This document shows positions 7,715-15,080 of a stretch of 26,264 nt of DNA, in pieces. The notes beneath the pieces were generated by a model that saw nothing but the letters and a program-made list of their open reading frames with translations, was not told the DNA's origin and ran no database searches. Within the stretch, counting starts at the first letter, position 1, and each line of letters opens with the position of its first letter. Source of the stretch: Oscillospiraceae bacterium (GTDB lineage: Bacteria > Bacillota > Clostridia > Oscillospirales > Oscillospiraceae). The stretch lies in assembly GCA_020025655.1 (NCBI GenBank), contig JAHHRR010000024.1:1-26264 (forward strand), written 5' to 3'. A program made the translations under genes and the position numbers.

Positions 7715-8587
7715 TTAGATTTTTAATTTTCTTATAGCCTCTATCAGAGCCTCACGATCGTCTGCTCCGTAGAATTCTATCTCAATTTTGCCATTTTTGC
7801 GCCCTTCGCTGAGTCTTACCTTTCTGCCGATGGCAGCACTTAATTCATTTGAAATTTCAGCGCAATAGTCTACGCTTATTCCGACAGAACGGGTTTCTTC
7901 CCTTTCGGGCTTTTCTTTAAGTATATTTGCAGCTAATTTTTCAGTTTTTCTAACTGACAGACTTTTTTTGATTACTTCTTCAGCGGCATTCAGCTGCTTT
8001 TTCTCGTCATTTATGGGAATAAGAGCTCTTGCATGGCCTGCGGACAGCTCTCCCCTTTCAACCAGAGATAAAACTTTCGGCGTTAAGCTTAAAAGTCTCA
8101 GTGAATTTGTAATTGCAGGACGGGATTTGCCTACACTTTTAGCAGTTTCCTCCTGAGTAAGTCCAAATTCTTCTATCAGACTCTTGTAGCCCTTTGCTTC
8201 TTCGATAGGATTTAAGTCCTCTCTGAGAAGATTTTCTACCAGTGCAAGTTCGGCAGTCCTTCTGTCGTCTGCTTCGATTACTCTTACGGGAATTTCAGTT
8301 AAACCTGCAATTCTTGAAGCTCTCCAGCGTCTTTCACCTGCAATTATCTGATAATATCCGGTTTCCAGCTTTCTTGCTACCACCGGCTGAATTAAACCGT
8401 ATTGTGCAATTGAGTCTGCCAGATCCTGCAGCGCCTGTTCGTCAAAGTATTCTCTCGGCTGCTCCTTGTTAGGCTCTACCTTTGAAATTGGAAGAGTCAG
8501 AAGCTCTGAGTCTGCTTCATCTTCGTATTCATCGGCACCGAAAAGGATGTCCAGACCCATACCCAGCCCTTTTTTCTCTTTAGCCAT
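7715..8587 (-). CDS. parB: Chromosome partitioning protein ParB (Spo0J)
   Basis: ParB binds parS sites near the origin, closes as a CTP-dependent clamp, slides along DNA and loads SMC; in spore formers it also works with ParA (Soj) in sporulation control. The product is 290 residues. The N-terminal KGLGMGLDILFG (6-17) is the ParA-interacting type of motif. The CTP-binding core has GERRWRAS (84-91) and ENLLREDLNP (118-127), and a helix-turn-helix lies near 144-168 (TQEETAKSVGKSRPAITNSLR). A C-terminal dimerisation region ends in IRKLKI. GGAGGTACA precedes the ATG, and the gene lies 9 bases after parA. Confidence 0.96.
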   Translation of the reverse strand: MAKEKKGLGMGLDILFGADEYEDEADSELLTLPISKVEPNKEQPREYFDEQALQDLADSIAQYGLIQPVVARKLETGYYQIIAGERRWRASRIAGLTEIPVRVIEADDRRTAELALVENLLREDLNPIEEAKGYKSLIEEFGLTQEETAKSVGKSRPAITNSLRLLSLTPKVLSLVERGELSAGHARALIPINDEKKQLNAAEEVIKKSLSVRKTEKLAANILKEKPEREETRSVGISVDYCAEISNELSAAIGRKVRLSEGRKNGKIEIEFYGADDREALIEAIRKLKI

Positions 8588-8596
8588 TGTACCTCC

Positions 8597-9355
8597 TTAT
8601 TTTTCGCATCTGCGGATAAATTCATCTGCCAATGCCATATATCCTTTACTTCCCTTGTTAACTTTATCATATGCCACGCCGGGAATACCATGGCTTGGAG
8701 CCTCTGAAAGTCTGACACTTCTGGGAATTACGGTATCGTATACCTTGTCTTTTAGAAACTTTCTGAGTTCATTAGCGACCTGATTTGTAAGATTTGCTCT
8801 TGAATCATACATTGTTAGAATGATGCCTTCAATTTCAAGTCTTTTGTTCAGGCGTTTATTGCACATTTTGATGCTGCTTATTAAATCCACTATTCCCTCA
8901 AGTGCGTAGTATTCGCACTGCATCGGAATTATGATGCTGTCTGCTGCAACAAAAGCGTTTACAGTCAGCAATTCCAGAGAGGGCGGGCAGTCGAGAAAAA
9001 TGTAGTCATAATCGCTGAATAAGCTCATCAGAGCATTTTTTAGTACATATTCCCTTCTGCGGGTTTCAATAAGCTCTACTGATGCTGCGGCGAGTTCTTT
9101 TCCCGTAGGAATAACATCACCGTATTTTGTATGTACCACGCAGTCGGCTGCAGGCGTTTTGTTTATAAGAATATCGTAAGTGTTTGGCTTCTGATTCTTA
9201 TTTACACCCATTCCGGAGCTGCCGTTACCCTGCGGGTCACAGTCAACCAGTAAGGTACGCTTACCTTTCATTGAAAGAGCGGCACAGAGATTGACACAGG
9301 TGGTTGTTTTACCAACTCCGCCTTTTTGGTTTGCAATCGCAATAATTTTGGCCAT
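8597..9355 (-). CDS. parA: Chromosome partitioning ATPase ParA (Soj)
   Basis: A small Walker-type ATPase that works with ParB in origin segregation and, in Bacillus, regulates DnaA. The product is 252 residues. The deviant Walker A KGGVGKTTT is at 11-19, LVDCDPQGN follows near 35-43, and FLDCPPSLELLT gives the Walker B region. There is no N-terminal helix-turn-helix, so it is the short chromosomal (Soj) type, not a plasmid type Ia ParA. A clear ribosome site (AGGAGAG) precedes the ATG at 9355. It is the first gene of parA-parB-serS and has its own promoter next to a parS-like site, so ParB binding there could feed back on the operon (inference). Confidence 0.97.
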   Translation of the reverse strand: MAKIIAIANQKGGVGKTTTCVNLCAALSMKGKRTLLVDCDPQGNGSSGMGVNKNQKPNTYDILINKTPAADCVVHTKYGDVIPTGKELAAASVELIETRRREYVLKNALMSLFSDYDYIFLDCPPSLELLTVNAFVAADSIIIPMQCEYYALEGIVDLISSIKMCNKRLNKRLEIEGIILTMYDSRANLTNQVANELRKFLKDKVYDTVIPRSVRLSEAPSHGIPGVAYDKVNKGSKGYMALADEFIRRCEK

Positions 9356-9404
9356 TATATCTCTCCTATAAGCCGTAAATGAAGTTTTTTATATTTTTGA
9401 AATT

Positions 9405-9433
9405 ATTATAACAGTAAAATTTGCGTTTTTCAA
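9405..9433 (-). promoter_or_regulatory. parA promoter (sigma-A type)
   Basis: On the minus strand, -35 TTGAAA (9433-9428), 17 bases, -10 TATAAT (9410-9405). It is the only strong promoter seen for the parA-parB-serS unit. The first base of the -35 box touches the parS-like palindrome at 9434-9449. Confidence 0.85.
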
Positions 9434-9449
9434 TGTTTCACATGAAACA
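9434..9449. promoter_or_regulatory. parS-like ParB binding site 1
   Basis: TGTTTCACATGAAACA, one base from the canonical TGTTTCACGTGAAACA: the centre is CA instead of CG. The 7-base arms are a perfect inverted repeat, extended by A and T to 9433-9450. It lies beside parA and within 5 kb of oriC, where parS sites are expected. Confidence 0.88.
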
Positions 9450-9480
9450 TTTTAAGAAAAAACTGAAAAATATGTAAGAA

Positions 9481-9496
9481 TGTTTCATGTGAAACA
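9481..9496. promoter_or_regulatory. parS-like ParB binding site 2
   Basis: TGTTTCATGTGAAACA, the exact reverse complement of site 1, so the pair forms an inverted arrangement 31 bases apart. It has one mismatch to the canonical site (centre TG). Its inverted arms extend to 11 bases each (9477-9500), reaching the gpr stop codon. No other full parS-like site was seen in the window. Confidence 0.85.
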
Positions 9497-9499
9497 TTC

Positions 9500-10357
9500 T
9501 TACCCTACAAGCATATCAATATCAGAAAGACTGATACCTTTATGAACAGCAAGGTTTATACTGTAAGCAATGAGGCGGGCGGCAGACCTTACAGAGCTGT
9601 CAATATCTCTTGGAGTAACGAACATGGAAGCTAGTCCTTTTTCATCCGAAAAAGCGGAGGCGTCAATTACGGTTGGCACACCGATAGAAATTACCGGCAC
9701 ACCCATAGTAGCCTGAGATATTTCTTCCCTGTTGTTGCCGACACCTGAGCCGGGCGAAATACCGGAACTTGAAATCTGAATACAACGGCAGAGGCGGTTA
9801 AGCTCAATACCTGCCAGTGCATCTATGACGATTAAGCAGTCGGGGGAAAAGCTGGAACAGCTTGCTTTAATCTGAGCAGCACTTTCAATACCGCTGGTGC
9901 CGAGAACACCTGTTCGGAGCAGCATTGTGTCGCCGAAAGCAGAAAACTCATCCGGCATGGAATTTTTTAGGTGATGAGTAACGAGATTATTAGATGCGGC
10001 AATGGGGCCTAAAGCATCAGGTGTAATATCAGGGTTTCCGAGAGCTGCAATGAGGAAACTGCGGCAGCCGGCAGGAATCAGCGAAGAAATAAAATTTGCG
10101 GTGTGAATACAGGCATCTGAAAAATCGTCAGTTCCCTTTTGAAAAGGGCTTTTTAAGCTTATACTGTAATACATCCCCACGGGTTTATTCAGGCATTTTG
10201 CGCCGGATTCGTTTAGAATTTCAACCTGTGTAATTTCCAGATTTCCGACGATATTTGTGCTTGCCTTAACACCCTGAAGCGCTGAAGTGCTGCGGCTGTT
10301 TTCAGCCCATAAATTATGGGCCTCAACGGCTAAATCTGTACGACTATATATAGACAA
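9500..10357 (-). CDS. gpr: Germination protease GPR (spore SASP endopeptidase)
   Basis: GPR (peptidase family A25) degrades small acid-soluble spore proteins during germination. RTDLAVEAHNLW (6-17), NPDITPDALGPIAASN (109-124), GVLGTSGIES (150-159), VIDALAG (177-183), ISPGSGVGNNREEIS (200-214) and GVPTVIDA (226-233) follow the family order. By alignment to Bacillus GPR, Asp114 and Asp179 are the likely catalytic pair. The frame is open to 10465, but those 36 extra residues do not resemble the family. A TTG at 10357 sits 9 bases after AGGAG and gives a 285-residue product. Compared with Bacillus GPR it has almost no prosequence before RTDLA and lacks most of the long insert before the VTPRDID segment. 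A sigma-G-like promoter precedes it. Confidence 0.92.
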   Translation of the reverse strand: MSIYSRTDLAVEAHNLWAENSRSTSALQGVKASTNIVGNLEITQVEILNESGAKCLNKPVGMYYSISLKSPFQKGTDDFSDACIHTANFISSLIPAGCRSFLIAALGNPDITPDALGPIAASNNLVTHHLKNSMPDEFSAFGDTMLLRTGVLGTSGIESAAQIKASCSSFSPDCLIVIDALAGIELNRLCRCIQISSSGISPGSGVGNNREEISQATMGVPVISIGVPTVIDASAFSDEKGLASMFVTPRDIDSSVRSAARLIAYSINLAVHKGISLSDIDMLVG

Positions 10358-10383
10358 AAACTGCACTCTCCTAACTATATATT

Positions 10384-10412
10384 GTATATGGCACTGTTTA
10401 AAGTTAGTATTC
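10384..10412 (-). promoter_or_regulatory. Candidate forespore (sigma-G/F-like) promoter of gpr
   Basis: On the minus strand GAATA (10412-10408) fits the sigma-G -35 pattern GHATR. It is followed after 17 bases by CATATAC (10390-10384), which matches CATNHTA at five of seven positions. Transcription would start just before the AGGAG of the TTG start. The position is persuasive, the -10 match only partial. Confidence 0.45.
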
Positions 10413-10453
10413 CCTAAGCACGGAAAAAAATATAAATTTTTTTTACAAAAGGC

Positions 10454-10482
10454 TTGATTTTCCAAGGAAAGTTTGTTATAAT
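10454..10482 (+). promoter_or_regulatory. rpsT promoter (sigma-A type)
   Basis: -35 TTGATT (10454-10459), 17 bases, -10 TATAAT (10477-10482), on the plus strand. It drives rpsT divergently from gpr and gives a leader of about 50 bases. Confidence 0.85.
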
Positions 10483-10537
10483 CCCTAAATGCGAGTTATA
10501 TTAACTCAATTTTATAGGAGGAGGTGGCGATTGAAAC

Positions 10538-10801
10538 ATGGCCAACATTAAATCTTCTGCAAAGAGAGACATAAAGTCCAAGAAGCTCAGAGATCACAAC
10601 AAGGCTGAAAAGACCGAGCTCAAGACCATGATGAAAAAGTTTGACGCAGCTGTTGCCGAAGGCAACCGCGAGACAGCCGTCAGTGCCTATAAAGTTGCTG
10701 TTAAATCTGTTGACCGCGCGGCCGGCAAGAATCTGCTGCACAAGAACAATGCAGCTCATAAAAAGTCCGCAATGACCAAGAAGCTCAACGAGATGGCATA
10801 A
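10538..10801 (+). CDS. rpsT: 30S ribosomal protein S20
   Basis: S20 binds 16S rRNA early in small-subunit assembly. The 87-residue, Lys/Arg/Ala-rich protein starts MANIKSSAKRDIKSKKLRDHNKA and ends HKKSAMTKKLNEMA, the full family pattern. An AGGAGGAGGTGG run lies upstream at a slightly long spacing from the ATG. It is a single-gene unit with its own promoter and terminator, divergent from gpr; Bacillus has the same rpsT/gpr pairing. Confidence 0.97.
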   Translation: MANIKSSAKRDIKSKKLRDHNKAEKTELKTMMKKFDAAVAEGNRETAVSAYKVAVKSVDRAAGKNLLHKNNAAHKKSAMTKKLNEMA

Positions 10802-10815
10802 TTTAAGCAACATTC

Positions 10816-10850
10816 AAGGGACGCAGTTTTCTGCGTCCCTTTGGCATTTT
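10816..10850 (+). terminator. rpsT Rho-independent terminator
   Basis: AAGGGACGCAG, a TTTT loop and CTGCGTCCCTT, followed by TGGCATTTTT. It begins 15 bases after the rpsT stop. The T tract is interrupted by GGCA but the stem is strong. Confidence 0.85.
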
Positions 10851-10863
10851 TATGAGAAAAAAC

Positions 10864-10892
10864 TTTCCTTACAGCAAGGATCAGGATATAAT
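10864..10892 (+). promoter_or_regulatory. Weak candidate promoter for the lipid kinase gene
   Basis: -10 TATAAT at 10887-10892 with a poor -35 (TTTCCT, 10864-10869) at 17 bases. It is the best promoter-like site between the rpsT terminator and the kinase gene. Confidence 0.4.
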
Positions 10893-10926
10893 AGGTGAAA
10901 ATCTGAAATCAGAAGGAGGGTTTTGA

Positions 10927-11817
10927 ATGAAAAAGAAGCTGATGCTTATAATCAACCCGGCTGCCGGAAGAGGCGGCTATAAGCAGAATTTCGGAGAAGC
11001 ATTGAATGTTCTGGACAGAGGCGGATATACAAGCACTCTGTTTTTCACAACCGGTCCCAAAGAAGCAACCCGGATAACGATAGATCATGCAGCTGAGTAT
11101 GACACAGTAGCCTGCATAGGCGGAGACGGAACCCTGAGCGAAGTAATGGCGGGCCTCATGCAGGTAAAGAATCCTCCGAAACTTGGGTACATACCAATGG
11201 GAACTGCAAATGACGTGGCGACCACATTGGGGCTTCCGAAAAATGATACAGTAGGAGCGGCAAACAGAATATTAAAAGGAACACCGCATCCTTATGATGT
11301 GGGTGGATTCGGAAAAGACAAGTATTTTGCTTACATAGCGGCGTTCGGAGCTTTTACAGAGGTAAGCTATGCAACTCCGCAGAACCAGAAGCGTATACTG
11401 GGCCATCTTGCCTATGTACTTCAGGGAACATTGCAGCTTCCGAAAATTGAAGTATATAAAACTCATGTAGAATATGATGACGGAGTAATAGATGCAAATC
11501 TGCTGTACGGCGGAATGTCAAATTCCACATCGGTAGCAGGAATAGTTAAGCTTAAAGAAGACATGGTAAGTCTGGGCGACGGAATGTCTGAGCTGGTGCT
11601 TGTGAAGGATCCCGGAAGTATTGATGGTATAGGCGATATACTGGCAAGCGTAATATCACAGCGGTTTGATTCGGATAAGCTGCTGATACTGCATACAAAG
11701 AAGGCAAGATTTACGTTTGAAAAGCCGGTGGCGTGGACAACAGACGGAGAAGCCGGCGGAGAATATACTGATATAGAGCTGTGCAACTATAAATGCCCGA
11801 TAGAATTCATTTTCTAA
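10927..11817 (+). CDS. Diacylglycerol kinase family lipid kinase
   Basis: A 296-residue protein of the DAGK/LCB5 (YegS-like) family, which phosphorylates lipid substrates such as diacylglycerol with ATP. Visible motifs are NPAAGRGG (10-17), IGGDGTLSEV (64-73; the nucleotide-binding glycine-rich motif) and YIPMGTANDVA (88-98). A C-terminal beta domain contains TTDGEAGG near residues 274-281. No membrane segment is seen, as usual for soluble members. GGAGGG lies well placed before the ATG. In many Firmicutes such an enzyme recycles diacylglycerol from lipoteichoic acid synthesis; whether this one does so is not shown, since other lipid kinases share the fold. It sits between two transcription units and appears to be a single gene. 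Confidence 0.88.
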   Translation: MKKKLMLIINPAAGRGGYKQNFGEALNVLDRGGYTSTLFFTTGPKEATRITIDHAAEYDTVACIGGDGTLSEVMAGLMQVKNPPKLGYIPMGTANDVATTLGLPKNDTVGAANRILKGTPHPYDVGGFGKDKYFAYIAAFGAFTEVSYATPQNQKRILGHLAYVLQGTLQLPKIEVYKTHVEYDDGVIDANLLYGGMSNSTSVAGIVKLKEDMVSLGDGMSELVLVKDPGSIDGIGDILASVISQRFDSDKLLILHTKKARFTFEKPVAWTTDGEAGGEYTDIELCNYKCPIEFIF

Positions 11818-11828
11818 GCAAATTTTTA

Positions 11829-11857
11829 TTGAAAAAAAGCATAAATCTGTTTATAAT
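11829..11857 (+). promoter_or_regulatory. asnS promoter (sigma-A type)
   Basis: -35 TTGAAA (11829-11834), 17 bases, -10 TATAAT (11852-11857). A small hairpin ACGACC/GGTCGT (11866-11883) lies at the expected 5' end of the transcript. No T-box or other tRNA-sensing leader fits in the 75 bases to the ATG. Confidence 0.85.
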
Positions 11858-11931
11858 AATAAAACACGACCCAAAAAGGTCGTAGATATTAAATATGAGT
11901 GTCAATGACACAAAGAAAGGATAGGTGCCAC

Positions 11932-13326
11932 ATGAAGCATCAGAAAATTTCCGGCATTTATGCCGACGCTTCAGCTTTTGACGGAAAAAACCTCACGATC
12001 TGCGGCTGGGTAAGAACAGTACGCGATATGAAAAACTTTGGTTTTATCGAGCTTAATGACGGCAGCTGCTTTAAGTCGCTGCAGGTTGTTTTTGAGAGGT
12101 CCAGTCTCAATAATTATGATGAGATAGCAAAGCAGAATGTGGGCGCCGCCCTGATAGTACACGGAACTCTGGTACTGACACCCGACGCCAAGCAGCCCTT
12201 TGAGCTCAAGGCGGATGAGATAGTAGTGGAGGGTGCATCCGCTCCTGACTATCCTCTGCAGAAAAAGCGCCACAGCGTTGAGTTTCTGCGTACAATCCAG
12301 CATTTAAGACCCAGAACCAATCTGTTTAATGCAGTTTTCAGAGTAAGAAGTGTAGCAGCACAGGCGGTTCATGAATTTTTCCAGAGCAGAGGATTTGTGT
12401 ATATCCATACTCCCCTGATAACCGGCTCCGACTGTGAAGGCGCAGGAGAAATGTTCAGAGTAACCACTCTGGATTTGAACAATCTGCCTCTTAAAGAGGA
12501 CGGAACAGTAGATGACAGCAAGGATTTCTTCGGAAAAGCCACCAGCCTCACTGTTTCCGGACAGCTGAACGCAGAAAACTTTGCAATGGCATTCGGTGAT
12601 GTATATACCTTCGGCCCCACATTCAGAGCAGAGGTATCATATACTCAGCGTCATGCAGCAGAGTTCTGGATGATTGAGCCTGAAATGGCCTTTGCAGATC
12701 TTAACGATTACATGGATACCGCAGAGGCAATGGTAAAGTTTATCATAAATACAGTTCTGGAGAAATGCCCTCAGGAGATGGAGTTCTTCAACTCCTTTGT
12801 GGATAAGGGACTGCTTCCCAGACTTCAGAATGTTGTATCCAATGATTTTGACAGGATTTCCTATACCAAAGCTGTTGAAATCCTCGAAAATTGTGGAAAG
12901 AAATTCACATATCCGGTTAAATGGGGTATTGACCTGCAGACAGAGCATGAGCGCTACCTCACTGAGGAAGTCTTTAAAAAGCCTATCTTCATTACAGACT
13001 ATCCCAAAGAGATCAAGGCATTTTATATGCGCATGAACGATGACGGAAAGACAGTTGCAGCAGCAGACTGCCTTGTACCCGGCATCGGTGAGATTATCGG
13101 AGGCAGCCAGCGTGAAGAGCGTCTGGATATGCTCGAAAAGCGTATGGATGAGCTTGGACTTAAAAAGGAAGATTACTGGTGGTATCTGGATCTTCGCCGT
13201 TACGGCAGCTGCCGCCATGCAGGTTTCGGACTTGGCTTTGAGCGTATGGTTATGTATCTTACCGGCGTATCAAACATCCGAGACGTAGAACTTCATCCCC
13301 GCACAACCGGTAACGCTGACTTCTAA
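11932..13326 (+). CDS. asnS: Asparagine--tRNA ligase
   Basis: AsnRS charges tRNA-Asn with asparagine. The product is 464 residues (Escherichia coli 466). The N-terminal OB fold includes LTICGWVRTVRDMKNFGFIELNDG (21-44). Class II motif 2 is FRAEVSYTQRHAAEFWMIEPE (231-251) and motif 3 is HAGFGLGFERMVMYLTG (429-445), ending in HPRTTGNADF. The motif 2 segment reads VSYTQRH where many AsnRS have NSNTxRH, and the tail reads ELHPRTTGNADF for the usual IPFPRTPGNAEF. The catalytic Arg and Glu positions are kept. The ATG at 11932 follows AAAGGATAGG and gives the family length; a GTG frame opens 11 codons earlier but lacks a ribosome site. AspRS is unlikely. Confidence 0.95.
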   Translation: MKHQKISGIYADASAFDGKNLTICGWVRTVRDMKNFGFIELNDGSCFKSLQVVFERSSLNNYDEIAKQNVGAALIVHGTLVLTPDAKQPFELKADEIVVEGASAPDYPLQKKRHSVEFLRTIQHLRPRTNLFNAVFRVRSVAAQAVHEFFQSRGFVYIHTPLITGSDCEGAGEMFRVTTLDLNNLPLKEDGTVDDSKDFFGKATSLTVSGQLNAENFAMAFGDVYTFGPTFRAEVSYTQRHAAEFWMIEPEMAFADLNDYMDTAEAMVKFIINTVLEKCPQEMEFFNSFVDKGLLPRLQNVVSNDFDRISYTKAVEILENCGKKFTYPVKWGIDLQTEHERYLTEEVFKKPIFITDYPKEIKAFYMRMNDDGKTVAAADCLVPGIGEIIGGSQREERLDMLEKRMDELGLKKEDYWWYLDLRRYGSCRHAGFGLGFERMVMYLTGVSNIRDVELHPRTTGNADF

Positions 13327-13331
13327 TGCTG

Positions 13332-13365
13332 AAAGGACTTTGGCGAGAGCCAAAGTCCTTTTTTT
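13332..13365 (+). terminator. asnS Rho-independent terminator
   Basis: A 13-base stem AAAGGACTTTGGC / GCCAAAGTCCTTT with a GAGA loop, followed by a run of Ts, six bases after the asnS stop. Confidence 0.93.
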
Positions 13366-13385
13366 AATTAAAAAAAGGAGCAAAA

Positions 13386-15020
13386 ATGAGTACAGGAAAG
13401 AAAATAGGTATTATAGTGCTGAGTGCTGTATTAGTGGTACTGCTGCTTGTGGCAGGGTATTTTATAATGCAGAGGATTCAGATTGCAAATGCACCTGATC
13501 CGGCAGCATTTTCGCAGAAGTACAGTGAGGAAATTTTTGAAGCGGTAAAGACCGGAGAGCAGCCTGAGGTACTGGTTGAAAAGGACGTAAGCGACCTTGG
13601 TGCAATGCAGATTGAGAAAATGCCTGAAACTGAGGACGGAAAGCTCCTTTACGATTATTGCCTTTCCGGTATTGAATACAGGCTTGAAGGAGAAACAGTA
13701 AGGGACGGTGCAAATGCACAGCAGAAAATAAGTCTCAGCTTCCCGACCCTTGATGGAATATCCGAAGGAATGAACAGCGAGATAAATGCAGGCCTTGCGG
13801 AAGTGGTAGCCGGAGCTGCCAGAGCGCAGGATGTTTATACAGAAGATAATAACTTTAAGCCTGAAATTGTGGAAAACTTATACTCAGAACTGCTGAATTC
13901 AAGGTTAAACACCGAAGAAAAGCAGGAAAAATCCACAGAATTTACAATGTTGTTGAAATACAGCAAAGATGAATGGAAAATTGTAAACAAGGATGAAGTC
14001 AGAGCAGGCTTTTTAAGCTGGGCAGACGGCGTGGATTTTGATGCAGAGGCAGAAAAGATTAAAGCAGAGGCAACATCTGAGCTTACATATATTCCGGTAG
14101 CTTTAAAAATAGATGAGAAAGCGCTTCGTGGTCCCCTGCCCGACCAGAATAAATTCATGGTAACTACTGATCCTGCTGAGATAGTGGCAGTGCTTGAAAC
14201 CGAGGAGGCAAAAAATCTTATCGGAGACAAGAAACTGCTGTGGAGTCCTGATGTAGAGAGCATACCGGGAAGAGAAATGTATTGCTATCTTGATGAAACA
14301 ATACTTGTTATCTGCTGGCAGCAGGTTGAGGCAAAAGCGGTAGGTACATATTCCGAGGTGATAGTTGCCGACGGCTCACAGCTTCGCAGAAGAATTGCCG
14401 GTGATGCGTATGAGGATTTCAACCACACAACCACCACAGAATTTGCAAAGGACAGTAATGCAGTGCTGACAATGGGCGGAGACTTTTATCATCATGCCCG
14501 CAACTGCGGAATTATTGTATATAACAGAGAGGTAAAGCGCTTCGATCCTTCCACCTGTGATACCTGCTATATAACCGCCGACGGAGATATGCTGTTTTCG
14601 TATAGAAATCAGTTTTCAACATTGGAAGAGGCACAGGCCTTTGTAGATGAAAACGATATACTCTTCTCCCTTGCATTCGGACCGGTTCTGATTGATGATT
14701 ATAAGGATGTAACTCCCGATAATTATCCGTGGGGCGAGATAAATGACCATTATGCAAGAAGCGGATTGGGAATGTTTGAAGATCATCATTATCTGGGCCT
14801 GAATATAAACTGCCAGAAACCGGATTATTATTATCTTGTAACATTGAGAGATCTAGCAGATGCGATGGTTCGGGCAGGCTGCCGCAAGGCATATACACTG
14901 GACGGCGGCCAGACAGCAACAACTGTTTTCAACCAGACGCTTATAAATCCCGTACAGTTTGGCTGGGAAAAGCCCATAAGTGATGTGATTTATTTTGCAA
15001 CTGCGGTTCCTAATGAATAA
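13386..15020 (+). CDS. Membrane-anchored phosphodiester glycosidase (NAGPA)-like protein
   Basis: A 544-residue protein with one N-terminal membrane segment (about 7-27) after a short KK-containing head, so the bulk is predicted to be outside the cell. The C-terminal part looks like the NAGPA/phosphodiester glycosidase family: MGGDFYHHARNCGIIVYNREV (about 361-381), and near the C-terminus YTLDGGQTATTVFN (503-516), comparable to the family LDGGGSST motif. Such domains occur in exopolysaccharide and cell-wall sugar-phosphodiester enzymes; the substrate here is unknown. Residues about 40-330 are unrecognised and rich in Glu and Asp. AAGGAG precedes the ATG. Only 20 bases separate the asnS terminator from the ATG, so a promoter would have to overlap the end of asnS or rely on read-through. 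Confidence 0.75.
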   Translation: MSTGKKIGIIVLSAVLVVLLLVAGYFIMQRIQIANAPDPAAFSQKYSEEIFEAVKTGEQPEVLVEKDVSDLGAMQIEKMPETEDGKLLYDYCLSGIEYRLEGETVRDGANAQQKISLSFPTLDGISEGMNSEINAGLAEVVAGAARAQDVYTEDNNFKPEIVENLYSELLNSRLNTEEKQEKSTEFTMLLKYSKDEWKIVNKDEVRAGFLSWADGVDFDAEAEKIKAEATSELTYIPVALKIDEKALRGPLPDQNKFMVTTDPAEIVAVLETEEAKNLIGDKKLLWSPDVESIPGREMYCYLDETILVICWQQVEAKAVGTYSEVIVADGSQLRRRIAGDAYEDFNHTTTTEFAKDSNAVLTMGGDFYHHARNCGIIVYNREVKRFDPSTCDTCYITADGDMLFSYRNQFSTLEEAQAFVDENDILFSLAFGPVLIDDYKDVTPDNYPWGEINDHYARSGLGMFEDHHYLGLNINCQKPDYYYLVTLRDLADAMVRAGCRKAYTLDGGQTATTVFNQTLINPVQFGWEKPISDVIYFATAVPNE

Positions 15021-15041
15021 GCGCAGCATCATATAGAAACT

Positions 15042-15080
15042 AAAAAGACACTTCATACTTGTATGAAGTGTCTTTTTTAT
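15042..15080. terminator. Bidirectional terminator
   Basis: A near-perfect inverted repeat with 17-base arms, AAAAAGACACTTCATAC and its complement, leaves T runs on both strands. It ends both the NAGPA-like gene and the convergent M14 peptidase gene. Confidence 0.93.

Noticed and set aside
10358..10465. 36-codon N-terminal extension of gpr
   Set aside because: No family similarity, and it overlaps the candidate gpr promoter; the TTG at 10357 has a good ribosome site.
11866..11883. Hairpin ACGACC/GGTCGT before asnS as a T-box or terminator
   Set aside because: No T run follows and the leader is far too short for a T-box; probably just a 5' stabilising hairpin.
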